Below are positions 32,075 through 40,226 of a stretch of DNA of 55,549 nt, in pieces. The notes beneath the pieces were generated by a model. It saw only the letters and a list, made by a program, of their open reading frames with translations, was not told the origin of the DNA and searched no databases. Source of the stretch: Haloarcula argentinensis DSM 12282 (lineage in GTDB: Archaea; Halobacteriota; Halobacteria; Halobacteriales; Haloarculaceae); assembly GCA_000336895.1 (NCBI GenBank), contig AOLX01000010.1, positions 1 through 55,549 on the forward strand, in the 5' to 3' direction. The translations under genes were made by a program, and so were the position numbers. Position 1 is the stretch's first letter. Every line of letters begins with the position of its first letter.

Positions 32075-32273
32075 CATATGTTTCCCCCGGAAGCTTAAAC
32101 TGACTTTACATATGGGTCGCTCGTCAGCTACGAATACATACTCACGCCATCGTGGGGCCTGCCACTAACAGGCCCGGCGTGGGGTCGCGGTCAGTCAGCG
32201 GTTCAGGAACCACCGCAACACATGCAAAGTACGCACGCAACTCAGCAAAAAAGTAGCAGTATCGCCGTCTCGC
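32075..32273. repeat. Left part of duplicated unit B (non-coding flank)
   Basis: It parallels 11580-11790. It includes GGGCCTG-CCACTAA-CAGGCCC (a perfect 7-bp stem with 7-nt loop near 32146-32166) and GGTTCAGGAACCACCGCAAC (32202-32221). The latter recurs at 42501-42520. It lies 3' of the two genes of the unit and may be a structured 3' UTR or part of a mobile unit. Confidence 0.65.
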
Positions 32274-32537
32274 TCAGGCCGTCGCCACAACGTGCTGGTG
32301 ACCAGACTGCGAGGGTGTCGGCTGCAGAGTCAGGTCCGCAAGCGCCAGCTCCCGCAACACTTCCGGCGGAACACCCTCGGTGTCTTGAAGCACGACGTCG
32401 AGCGTCCACGCGTCGTGTTCCGAGCGCACCGGCGGCGTCGTGTCGACCAGCACGGCCGGCACCGTTTCCCGGAGTGCACGGGCAGCGCGCCGGACACGCT
32501 GGCGGTTCTCGATCGTACAGCGCACGGTCTTGCTCAT
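32274..32537 (-). CDS. Conserved small haloarchaeal protein, unit B gene 2
   Basis: 87 residues, MSKTVRCTIENRQRVRRAAR, same length as the unit A paralogue at 11792-12055 with about a dozen substitutions. The ATG overlaps the stop of the upstream gene. Conservation of frame in both copies, with mostly conservative changes, argues that both are real proteins. Function unknown. Confidence 0.75.
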   Translation of the reverse strand: MSKTVRCTIENRQRVRRAARALRETVPAVLVDTTPPVRSEHDAWTLDVVLQDTEGVPPEVLRELALADLTLQPTPSQSGHQHVVATA

Positions 32538-32863
32538 TCGTGCAGCCCCCGCACGAGATCCTCGACGAGCGACCCGCCGACGTGCGGGCCGACCGACCAG
32601 CTGCGTTCGTCTTGCGTGTACTCACACCACTGTGCGAGTGTTTCAAACGGCGTCTCGGCGAGTGCGACTTTCTCGGCGTCGCCGTCGATTGCAACGACAG
32701 CCACGGCGAACTCGTAGCTGTCCCAGTAGTGGGCCGTGCCTTCACCGTCGACGCCCAAGAAGAGCGGGCGGCCCTGAGTGAGCAGTTCGCGGGCGGTACG
32801 TTCCTGTGGATATGCGTCAGTCGTGCCGACAGATTTACTAGTCGGCGAAGCAGACTTACTCAT
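32534..32863 (-). CDS. Conserved small haloarchaeal protein, unit B gene 1
   Basis: 109 residues from MSKSASPTSKSVGTTDAYPQ, with the core RPLFLGVDGEGTAHYWDSYE, AEKVALAETPFETLAQWCEY and the tail GGSLVEDLVRGLHE. This copy appears complete, and its Ser/Thr-rich N-terminus contrasts with the replaced N-terminus of the unit A copy. The two genes overlap by four bases and probably form a functional pair. No family assigned. Confidence 0.7.
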   Translation of the reverse strand: MSKSASPTSKSVGTTDAYPQERTARELLTQGRPLFLGVDGEGTAHYWDSYEFAVAVVAIDGDAEKVALAETPFETLAQWCEYTQDERSWSVGPHVGGSLVEDLVRGLHE

Positions 32864-33022
32864 GGTTTTCGACGGAACCGACGCGCCTGCCCTGTCTCTA
32901 GCAGGGTGGGCAACTCGTGTTCTCGAAGGCACGAAATCGCCCAGCGGCGCGTCTGTTCCTACTCAATAGTCACGGTTTCCGGACACTTAGTGATTTCGTC
33001 TATAAGTGAGAAAAGTATGTCG

Positions 33023-33334
33023 CTAGCTGTCGTTGACTTCTCTACGGCCGTCCATCGTAATCATGTAATAAGCCCTCCTACCGGCCTCATCTTTGGGGAT
33101 TGGTTCTATATCTCCATCATCGAGCGCGGCCTTATTGACGCGCGCGACCAAGCCCTTCTCTTCGAGTTCAGAGAGAATCGTCTGCACAGTTCGATAACTG
33201 AAGTGAATCCCCATCTCAGTCTTCATACCACGGAAGATAGCCTTCGGTGGCAGCGCTATTCCGTGATCTGCCATAAATTCAAGAACAGCCTCACGGCGCT
33301 CTTCCGGTGGCATACATCCACTGTCGGCCGACAT
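33023..33334 (-). CDS. Winged-helix DNA-binding protein
   Basis: 103 residues from MSADSGCMPPEERREAVLEF (a longer start 18 codons upstream is possible). ALPPKAIFRGMKTEMGIHFS, YRTVQTILSELEEKGLVARV and a wing with basic and acidic residues form a clear wHTH. The C-terminus RRAYYMITMDGRREV is typical of haloarchaeal PhiH1-type or plasmid regulators. It sits between unit B and the plasmid-like module and may regulate either. Confidence 0.75.
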   Translation of the reverse strand: MSADSGCMPPEERREAVLEFMADHGIALPPKAIFRGMKTEMGIHFSYRTVQTILSELEEKGLVARVNKAALDDGDIEPIPKDEAGRRAYYMITMDGRREVNDS

Positions 33335-33541
33335 TCTCTTATTTACGCCGATAGGGACTTCTTTTCCCTCAGTAGTGTTCTTGAGCATTTGTTGGTGCTT
33401 ATTCGCACTAATAGACGCAAAGCGCTAAGTGTTTCTGGTGATACATCACTGGATATGCACGACTTACCGGGGAGTGATAGATTCCTAAAGTCGAGCCACC
33501 GGGGTTAGGGCCCCGCTGACCCGGTGTCGTGTAGAACGACA

Positions 33542-33823
33542 ATGAATACGAACAGACCCAGTGCACAAAACGATACCGCACAGGACGGCCACGAGCGTCG
33601 CCTCCAAACTGCGAAACGCCTGCTGACCAACGCCGACATTGACGCTGCCGTCATCGAGTACTGCCAGACCGTCCTCGACCCACCGGGCTACGAGCGCAGC
33701 CAGACCCAAGCACGTCTCGACGCCTGCGCAGCGCGACTTGCACTGGCCCAGACCGGACACTCCACTAGACGGACACGCGAAGCCAGACAGATACTACTCG
33801 CCGTCAACGGAGGCCCACAATGA
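33542..33823 (+). CDS. Small plasmid-type protein
   Basis: 93 residues from MNTNRPSAQNDTAQDGHERR. It is helical, with RLLTNADIDAAVIEYCQTVL and ARLDACAARLALAQTGHSTR. The stop overlaps the next small ORF (ATGA). It is the first of three same-strand genes that look like a conserved haloarchaeal plasmid module. Function unknown. Confidence 0.6.
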   Translation: MNTNRPSAQNDTAQDGHERRLQTAKRLLTNADIDAAVIEYCQTVLDPPGYERSQTQARLDACAARLALAQTGHSTRRTREARQILLAVNGGPQ

Positions 33824-33948
33824 GTACGCATCGCTCGGGCCACCCGACCTACCTCCATGAACATCCGCATCTGGTCGCCCAGCCACTCGAAGCCCCCACA
33901 GTGTCGCCCACGACTGTGCCCCTGCCACCAGCGGAGCGCAACCGGTGA
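33820..33948 (+). CDS. 42-residue ORF coupled to the previous gene
   Basis: The ATG overlaps the preceding stop (ATGA). It codes MSTHRSGHPTYLHEHPHLVA then QPLEAPTVSPTTVPLPPAER. It is His- and Pro-rich, with no recognised domain. Translation is supported only by the overlap and codon use. Confidence 0.4.
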   Translation: MSTHRSGHPTYLHEHPHLVAQPLEAPTVSPTTVPLPPAERNR

Positions 33949-34151
33949 ACCCAGTGCCACGCTGGTCCGGGCGACGACAGCACATACAGACTGCTAGTTG
34001 TCGGCGCGGTGCCACGACGCAAATCTACTAGACGGAGCGGGGTTGCCACGAGCCAACCGCCGCGTCTAGAGAGCGCCAGCTACGTCACCGATAGCCTGTG
34101 CTGTGGTCAGCACCGCTCGGTTCGATTCCGAGCACGGGTCCTGTGGTCACA

Positions 34152-35018
34152 ATGCCACGACAAACAAACCCCAACGACGACGACACAGACCAAGCCCTCG
34201 CCGACCACCTCGACATGGATATCGAACAGGCTGAGACGGACACCGACGAACTCCAGTCGCTCATCAGTGACCTCGACGACGAAGTGCCACCCCCGGTTTC
34301 GAGTGTTCTTGAGCTACTGGTCGGGACTATCGATGACCTCCAAGAGCGTGTTACCGAACTAGAGGACGAAGTTGAACGGACCCATGACGTTGCCACAACG
34401 GCGGTCGGCGACGCCGCCACGAACGAACAGCGTCTCGAAGACCTCGAAGCACAACAGGAGGCCACCCACGACGTAGCCAAGAGTGCCATCGCCAAAGCCC
34501 AGCAACTCGACGCCGAGACCGACCACCAGGAAGACGCCGAGCAACTACCCGAAGGGATCGAACCTAGTAGTTCGCCGCTGGATTTCTTCGCGAACTGCCG
34601 GCAATCAAAGGTCAAGACCATGTTCCTCGAACGTGCGAACCGCCAGAACACCTACCGCGCCATCACCGTTGCCAAGCGCTGGCCGGAATTTGCCACGAAG
34701 CGAACCGACGGCAGCGGCGTGTTCATGACCAAAGCCGACCTGCAAACAGCCCTGACCGCCGAACTCGGGAAAGAGCCACATCGCCAGACAATCAAGCGCG
34801 TTTGGGAGAAACTGGTCGAGATCGGCGGCGACGATATCGTCGAGAAGACCCGACAGGTCGGTCGGAACCAGACCAAAACCGAACTCCTCGCGATGGATAT
34901 GGAGACCGCCGAAGGCTTGCTTGAGAAACGCTATATCGGCCTCGATCTCTTGGAGCACAGCGACCACAAAGCCACGACGGGTGGCGTCACACCCGTTGTG
35001 GTGGAGTCTTCACCATAG
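34152..35018 (+). CDS. Coiled-coil protein with C-terminal helical DNA-binding-like region
   Basis: 288 residues from MPRQTNPNDDDTDQALADHL. Heptad-rich coiled coil spans about residues 20-130 (LLVGTIDDLQERVTELEDEV). It is followed by FFANCRQSKVKTMFLERANR and TKADLQTALTAELGKEPHRQ, TIKRVWEKLVEIGGDDIVEK, which read as a wHTH. Such proteins are common on haloarchaeal plasmids and may act in replication, partition or regulation. The gene's 3' end contains one arm of a long inverted repeat. Confidence 0.6.
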   Translation: MPRQTNPNDDDTDQALADHLDMDIEQAETDTDELQSLISDLDDEVPPPVSSVLELLVGTIDDLQERVTELEDEVERTHDVATTAVGDAATNEQRLEDLEAQQEATHDVAKSAIAKAQQLDAETDHQEDAEQLPEGIEPSSSPLDFFANCRQSKVKTMFLERANRQNTYRAITVAKRWPEFATKRTDGSGVFMTKADLQTALTAELGKEPHRQTIKRVWEKLVEIGGDDIVEKTRQVGRNQTKTELLAMDMETAEGLLEKRYIGLDLLEHSDHKATTGGVTPVVVESSP

Positions 35019-35220
35019 CCCTGTGACACACACCGACTACGACGTGAATCGGCGCTGAACCGACGCTGTTGGACGCGGTGGCACGTGCCCTGCCGCTGCC
35101 GACGCCGCTGTCTGCTAGCTGCAGGAACCGGGAGCAACCCCATTGTTTCAGGAGTGTAGTGAGTGGTCGTAACACGAACGGAACGACCACAGCGATTCCA
35201 GCCCTCACAACGGGTGTGAC
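34986..35220. repeat. 15-bp inverted repeat enclosing 205 bp, with inner hairpin
   Basis: GTCACACCCGTTGTG (34986-35000, inside the 3' end of the coiled-coil gene) is the exact complement of CACAACGGGTGTGAC (35206-35220). Between the arms, GTGGTCGT and ACGACCAC (about 35164-35190) form another 8-bp stem. The enclosed DNA is non-coding. In a plasmid-like setting this could be an origin, a partition site or a small insertion. Confidence 0.65.
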
Positions 35221-35254
35221 GGCAAAAGTCCAGCAAGCTCTGGCAATTGCTTCA

Positions 35255-35680
35255 TTAGAATGGATTGTTCGGCGTCTCTAGCCGCGTTATATCAGTGACC
35301 GCGTCAAAGTCATCATCGAACGAATACAGATATTCAATCCCTTCTCGCTGCATGTACGCGACAATAGTTGCGTCACCGAGGGAGAGTCGATCGTACGTTT
35401 CAAACAGACCGAGGGCGTTGGTAAAATCCTTCTGTGCTGCGTGGAGGATCTCAAACCCCGCAGACCGATTGAGCCGCTCGTACGTCTCGACAGCCGTCTG
35501 CTGGTGCTTTCGATTGTGTATCCAATTGAGCGTTTCAAGGGCGACGTAGTTTGTTACATGTCCTGTCGGTAGTTCACCGTGATCCATCCCACGAACGATC
35601 TCCATGGCGGTACCGTGGTGCTGATCATCGGCATCTGCCATCCCTATGAGGACACCTGTATCCACAGCTGCAACTGCCAT
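35255..35680 (-). CDS. vapC: PIN-domain toxin, VapC-like
   Basis: 141 residues. The PIN acidic set is visible: AAVDTGVLIGMADADD (first Asp near residue 7), the Glu in NYVALETLNW, the Asp in DRLSLGDATIVAYM, and YSFDDDFD at the end. PIN toxins cut RNA, often tRNA or rRNA. The ATG overlaps the antitoxin stop (TGATG), the usual coupling that keeps antitoxin ahead of toxin. Confidence 0.88.
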   Translation of the reverse strand: MAVAAVDTGVLIGMADADDQHHGTAMEIVRGMDHGELPTGHVTNYVALETLNWIHNRKHQQTAVETYERLNRSAGFEILHAAQKDFTNALGLFETYDRLSLGDATIVAYMQREGIEYLYSFDDDFDAVTDITRLETPNNPF

Positions 35681-35949
35681 CAGTTATCTCCCGTAAAGCC
35701 AGACTTGTCCTCATGACCAGCGATGTCATGCGTTTCTTTGCCGTCGCCACCCATCGAGACGGGCTCAAAATCATCGAAGGCACCGTAGTGTTGCTTGACA
35801 ACCTCGACGACGAGCGTCCCATCATCGTCAGTTTCCCAGCGGAGCTTATCACCCGGCTCTATATCGAGCCGACGGCGTAGCGATGCCGGAATGGTAACCA
35901 TTCCTCGGTCACTAACTTTGGTCTCTTCGGGAGCGTCGTCTGTTGCCAT
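35680..35949 (-). CDS. vapB: AbrB/SpoVT-type antitoxin, VapB-like
   Basis: 89 residues from MATDDAPEETKVSDRGMVTI. The swapped-hairpin core DRGMVTIPASLRRRLDIEPG, DKLRWETDDDGTLVVEVV is the AbrB DNA-binding fold. The C-terminal acidic tail would wrap the PIN toxin. TATA-like TATAATTGAG lies just upstream. It likely represses its own promoter. Confidence 0.88.
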   Translation of the reverse strand: MATDDAPEETKVSDRGMVTIPASLRRRLDIEPGDKLRWETDDDGTLVVEVVKQHYGAFDDFEPVSMGGDGKETHDIAGHEDKSGFTGDN

Positions 35950-36210
35950 ACTCAATTATACCGCCGCGTAGGCCATACATGTTGCGCCACATGTGCCTCT
36001 GAATGAGTCACGAAAACTAGCCAATCAGTCACGCCAGAAAATGCTCATCACCTGCAGTGGCGGTAGAAAAAGTGTGCCGGTGACATTGCTTGCCGATTGC
36101 CGCCGTATTATCTGTTCGTCGACGGACTGCTGTTCGGTCCTCATGATCGGTAAGCCTCTCACCCAGTGGGGGTCACAAAATTGGCAGTGCGAGTGCGCGA
36201 CCGACAGGAC
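35950..36210. other. Gene-free spacer
   Basis: Contains the vapBC promoter at the left end. No other convincing coding frame was found. Confidence 0.4.
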
Positions 36211-36396
36211 TCAGGCCTCAGCGACGTCCCAGACAGAGAGATGCCCGCTGGAACAGACGCCGGCGTGACGCCCGACAGCCATGCATGGCCTGTATTCTCC
36301 GTCGACACATGCGATGCGCTCGGCGCTGAAGATCAGGGCGTCGCACCCACCGGTTCTGCAGGTCATGCGTCCCTGAGACGAGTCACTGACGGCCAC
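36211..36396 (-). CDS. Small cysteine-rich protein
   Basis: 61 residues from a GTG. Five cysteines (MTCRTGGCDALIFS, ERIACVDGEYRPCMAV, VCSSGHLSV) suggest a small zinc-binding fold. It starts four bases after the stop of a 32-codon ORF, so the pair could be co-translated. No family is known to me. Confidence 0.4.
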   Translation of the reverse strand: MAVSDSSQGRMTCRTGGCDALIFSAERIACVDGEYRPCMAVGRHAGVCSSGHLSVWDVAEA

Positions 36397-36399
36397 GCT

Positions 36400-36498
36400 T
36401 CACCCCTCCATCGCTTGCTGGCGGATTTCGCTTTCGCTGGGCAGGTCCCAGCCGTGGTACTCGCGAGCGACGTGGCGGGCTCGCCTGACGTTGACCAC
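36400..36498 (-). CDS. 32-residue ORF ahead of the Cys-rich gene
   Basis: From GTG it reads MVNVRRARHVAREYHGWDLP then SESEIRQQAMEG. It is protein-like, and a TATA-like run (TTAAAATAGTATAT) lies about 35-45 bases upstream on this strand. HGWDLPSESEIRQ has the feel of a conserved haloarchaeal micro-protein, but this is recall only. Confidence 0.35.
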   Translation of the reverse strand: MVNVRRARHVAREYHGWDLPSESEIRQQAMEG

Positions 36499-36700
36499 GA
36501 CGCCAGCTGCTGGAGACTGGTATTGCTCGATATACTATTTTAAGAACTCAGGAAGGTTGCGTGTGTACGTGCCAAAGTCGGGCTTATCTGGTCTACTCTG
36601 TCTCATGACGACGAACTCCTCAACCTTGGTCTGGATTGTGTGTGTGTGTGTGTAGCTGACATAGGTGGTGGCCAAGATCCCTCTCTGGAGCGCCTTGCAC
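36499..36700. other. Spacer with a GT microsatellite
   Basis: An uninterrupted run of eight to nine GT units lies at 36637-36653, unusual in a GC-rich archaeal genome. No gene. Confidence 0.6.
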
Positions 36701-36711
36701 CTGATGTGGCT

Positions 36712-36762
36712 CACAAAATGGGAGCCGATCCCCCCTTACCGCCAGACTAGGATTGCTCTATT
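36712..36762. repeat. Left direct repeat flanking the polyglutamate cassette
   Basis: CTCACAA, then TTACCGCCAGACTAGGATTG and CTCTA, match 41667-41711 in the same orientation. The shared core CAGACTAGGATTGCTCTA is identical. In both places it covers the last codons and stop of the same gene read on the minus strand. Confidence 0.75.
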
Positions 36763-36832
36763 ACCTCAACTCAGGTACTCGCGCCGTCGTTGCACCCATC
36801 AACAATTGGGTCAACTGCTGTTAAATCGCTGT
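36747..36832 (-). pseudogene. Decayed 3' end of the 41.7-kb gene
   Basis: On the minus strand the frame reads IVDGCNDGAST, stop, VEVIEQS, stop. The intact gene at 41697-41942 ends IYGGTHDAAPEWVELLEQS. The alignment is gap-free and the Trp codon TGG has become TGA. This is a diverged partial copy at the opposite side of the capABC cassette. Confidence 0.65.
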
Positions 36833-36921
36833 CTGAGCTCTAGGAGGTTGAGCATGAGAAATTTACACCCAACTGAGACTCTGGGATAGAGTCCCCCATT
36901 CCGCACTATGCTACTGATATG

Positions 36922-39036
36922 TTAGTCAACACGACGCCACACGGCTTCTTCGGCGTACTTTGGCACCTCGAACTCGATAGTGGCCGGTTGTGACATTCGA
37001 AAGTGATCGAATTCTCTGCCTTTGGAGGTTCGTTGGTCGGCCCACTCGATTAAACGAATGTCGTCAAGCTCAGACGTTCGTCTTCCAAGCGAACCTGGTT
37101 CAAGTGCGAACAATACGTTGGCGTGTGTTGCATCGTCTGGCAGTGAGAAGTCTTGGCTGAACCGCTGCCAGTCTCCATCAGTCGGTCGGAGGTCCCAGAC
37201 TTGTCGGTCGATTGCAGGTCCGCTTGTACCCTCGAACCATGTTAATTCGCCAGTCAACCCCTCATTATCGGTACGGTAGCCCGATGTCACAGTTACTGGC
37301 CCCTCTACAGGAATTCGTCTAGAATTCGAAAGAACTGCGCGCGAGCGGTTACCATCGACGCGGCGCAGTTCGACACCGCCAGACCCACTGAGGCCATATC
37401 CTACGCTGACGGTCGGGTATGTCCGACCGTAGCGCCATAGTGTCCCGTCGTAACCCTGAGAATCAACGTTGATGCTCTCGAATTCACCGGTTGGCAGCAG
37501 GTCCCGTCCTAAACGAACCGACCCTGCAAGAACGTCACTAACCCACCCAACTTCGCGTCCATACATCGTGTTCTGTTCAGTGAACTGTTTGGTCTCGGTC
37601 CGCGTTGATTCCGTCCCAGCCCCGAGGGCGAGTCCAGATCGCGTGACCGTCGTCATTTCTGATGATGCACCTAATGTCTGCCAAGTGATTTTCCGGTTCG
37701 GCTTGCCAATGACACCCTTCGGCACGAACCCGTCAAGCAATATGGGGTCAATATTCGCGCGGGTCACGCCGTCAGCTGTGAGCGTTACTGTTAACATATA
37801 TGACGGAAATGTCGACCAGATCTTCTGATCGAAAATAAAGTTGCCAAGCGACCATGCGACAAGCGCCCCTTCGATTCGCTCAATCCCCCCGACGACGTGG
37901 GGATGGTGATTGACAATAAGATCGGCCCCGGCTACTGCTGCGGTTTCAGTGAGACGGCGGGTTTCCTCCGTTGGTGAGGGCTGGTACGGTTCACCCCCGT
38001 GAATCTGAACAACGACCACATCAGCGGCCGCTTTACCGCGCTGGATGGCATCTCGAAGGCGTTCAGCCGTAGCTCTGGCAACACCGGATCTGGCCGCTAT
38101 GGTTCGCTGTTGCCCATCGATAGTGACAGTTGTTGGTCGCTCTGTCGGGCCGTTCGCCGCCCAGTCTATCTCGTATTGGCGTCCATCAATTGTCGTGCAC
38201 GACACGAACGCCACATCAAGGTCACCGGCCTGCTGAATGTGTGGTTCCCAAGCCGCTTCAGGTGAGGAACCCGCACCGGAATGACCGATACCTGCGGTCT
38301 CAAGCGCATCAATCGTGTCCTCAAGTCCCGGGCCCAGCGCGTCGAAGGCGTGGTTGTTACCAAGCGCCGCGTAATCAACACCGGCGGCTGAGAGTGCTTT
38401 GGCAGCAACTGGGTGTGAGGCGAATGCGAAGCGTTTTGTCGGATGGCGGAGCGACCGAGTGGTTAGTGGTGTTTCTAGGTTTACTGACGTGAGATCTGCG
38501 GCAGCGAGTGCTGGCTTCACCGGTGCCAAAATATCGTCGTGGTCTGCACGCCGATTCGTCGGGTCTATCCGTACTCTGGGATTTAGCGGGTCTGTCGACT
38601 GAGTATAAAATCGCCGTGCAAACATCGTGTCCCCGCCGAAAGCGAGGGCTGCTGATCCTGCAGCTTTCGATACGACGATTCGATTCGACGGACCTGGCGC
38701 ACAGGCTCTGACGCGTGGACGGTACCCAGATGCATTAACTCGGATCCAGACAGGCCGACGCAGCGCGAGCGAGAATTGGCCGTCGCCGTCGGTTCGGGTG
38801 GCGCCGAGTGCCGAGCCGGTAGCTCCGAGCGCGGTCACCCGTGCGTCAACAACCGGTGCGCTGTCAGTGTCAACAACACGCCCAGTTACAGCAGTGGCTG
38901 TGGACTGCGGGCCGTCGTCTTCTGGATTCGACGCTGGAAAAAGATCAGCGACTGAACTGCAACCGGATAGCCCGAGGGTCCCGACGATGCTTGAGGATTT
39001 AAGTAAGTCTCGTCGGGAAAAGCTGTGCTCGGTCAC
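36922..39036 (-). CDS. capA: CapA/PgsA-family polyglutamate protein, Tat lipoprotein
   Basis: 704 residues from a GTG that overlaps the capB stop. A twin-arginine signal with lipobox (SRRDLLKSSSIVGTLGLSGC) places it on the outer face of the membrane. An Ig-like carboxypeptidase-regulatory domain (GRVVDTDSAPVVDARVTALG) comes first. The CapA calcineurin-like domain follows, with FGGDTMFARRF, NLETPLT, GNNHAFDALG, IHGGEPYQPSP, NHHPHVVGG and WSLGNFIFD. A C-terminal strand-rich domain of about 250 residues is extra. CapA is needed for export or anchoring of poly-gamma-glutamate. Confidence 0.88.
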   Translation of the reverse strand: MTEHSFSRRDLLKSSSIVGTLGLSGCSSVADLFPASNPEDDGPQSTATAVTGRVVDTDSAPVVDARVTALGATGSALGATRTDGDGQFSLALRRPVWIRVNASGYRPRVRACAPGPSNRIVVSKAAGSAALAFGGDTMFARRFYTQSTDPLNPRVRIDPTNRRADHDDILAPVKPALAAADLTSVNLETPLTTRSLRHPTKRFAFASHPVAAKALSAAGVDYAALGNNHAFDALGPGLEDTIDALETAGIGHSGAGSSPEAAWEPHIQQAGDLDVAFVSCTTIDGRQYEIDWAANGPTERPTTVTIDGQQRTIAARSGVARATAERLRDAIQRGKAAADVVVVQIHGGEPYQPSPTEETRRLTETAAVAGADLIVNHHPHVVGGIERIEGALVAWSLGNFIFDQKIWSTFPSYMLTVTLTADGVTRANIDPILLDGFVPKGVIGKPNRKITWQTLGASSEMTTVTRSGLALGAGTESTRTETKQFTEQNTMYGREVGWVSDVLAGSVRLGRDLLPTGEFESINVDSQGYDGTLWRYGRTYPTVSVGYGLSGSGGVELRRVDGNRSRAVLSNSRRIPVEGPVTVTSGYRTDNEGLTGELTWFEGTSGPAIDRQVWDLRPTDGDWQRFSQDFSLPDDATHANVLFALEPGSLGRRTSELDDIRLIEWADQRTSKGREFDHFRMSQPATIEFEVPKYAEEAVWRRVD

Positions 39037-40226
39037 CGTTGAAGCACCTCTTTGTCTCGCTGTGTGAGTGCTGCAGGTATTCGCCCAGTCGTTTGGCTCT
39101 TGATTTCCCTCTGCAGTGCTCGCATGGTATCCGTGACAGTGTTACCCATGAGAAAAACGGGGTTCCCGGTAGAGAACAACTCCTCCAGCAGCGTCGAAGG
39201 CGGCGTAGTATCGTCGTGCTTCTGGACCCGAAAGTCAGCCGTGTTTGCGAAGACATGCTGGTCGTCGCCGAGTGTGTGCACCCGCTCGGCATGGCCATCA
39301 GCTACCAATGAGGAAAGGTATCGGCGGAATGAGGCGGTTCGACCGCGACGATCTGAGCGAAGGTTAACAAGCGGTTCAATAACCGTGTCAGAGTTTCCAA
39401 TGAGCGCGCGGCGGACGATTTCGGTGCTTTGGACATCGTTGACAGCTGCGGCGTCATAGATCCGGCCGCTGGGCAGAACTCGCCACTCAGGCATCATCAT
39501 AGAGAGCTTCTGGTCTACTTGGGCGGTAGGAAGCGGAGGTTCGTCTACCGCCTTGAGCACCTCATTTATTCCAAAGACCACTTCTGATCCAGGATACTCA
39601 ACCGCCCATTCTGGTGGCTCGACATATTTGACTGTCGCGTTTCGTCGTTTGAGCTCTGCGGTCAGATATGACCGGAGCGTTGGGTTCGACTCACCAACAA
39701 CCACTGTTGTATTCGCCGGGACCGCTCGCGATAATGACCGTGCTATTGCTGTTCTGTTTCCTCCCATCGTGTCCATATGGTCTTCCCTGACATTAATGAG
39801 AAATATCACGTCTGGACTGATGAATGATTCATTAACAAGGCGTGTTGTGTATTGGCGAATTCCTTGGTTCTCAATAATAGCAACATCCGCACCAGAGGCC
39901 CGCCGAAGTTCCCGCTCATTCTCGTATAGACGCACCTGCTCGCTTCGCGTTATTTTTCGCTTCTTCCCATTGTGTAGAGTGAAAGGCTCGTCTCCGGTGA
40001 TCTTGGCGAACGTGTCGTTGCCCCGGCGGTGGAACACATCGTGGAGCCATTGCGTTGCAGAAGATTTCCCTCTGACACCAGAGACAACAATACGGGAGTC
40101 TATTGAGTCCAAACGTCGTCGGTGAGCTGGACCAGCACCGATTGCATTCATGACGCTTATTTTCGTTAACTCAAGAAGCTCTCCTGTGGTATCCACGCCA
40201 ATGTCTGGCAGCCATTTCTGACTCAT
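39033..40226 (-). CDS. capB: CapB/PgsB poly-gamma-glutamate synthase
   Basis: 397 residues. A Mur-ligase-like ATP-binding loop VVSGVRGKSSATQWLHDVFH (about residues 48-67) is followed by DVAIIENQGIRQY, FLINVREDHMDTMGGNR and a second domain with NDVQSTEIV. This is the PgsB amide ligase that polymerises glutamate using ATP. It overlaps capC upstream (ATGA) and capA downstream (GTGA), so all three are translationally coupled. Confidence 0.93.
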   Translation of the reverse strand: MSQKWLPDIGVDTTGELLELTKISVMNAIGAGPAHRRRLDSIDSRIVVSGVRGKSSATQWLHDVFHRRGNDTFAKITGDEPFTLHNGKKRKITRSEQVRLYENERELRRASGADVAIIENQGIRQYTTRLVNESFISPDVIFLINVREDHMDTMGGNRTAIARSLSRAVPANTTVVVGESNPTLRSYLTAELKRRNATVKYVEPPEWAVEYPGSEVVFGINEVLKAVDEPPLPTAQVDQKLSMMMPEWRVLPSGRIYDAAAVNDVQSTEIVRRALIGNSDTVIEPLVNLRSDRRGRTASFRRYLSSLVADGHAERVHTLGDDQHVFANTADFRVQKHDDTTPPSTLLEELFSTGNPVFLMGNTVTDTMRALQREIKSQTTGRIPAALTQRDKEVLQR

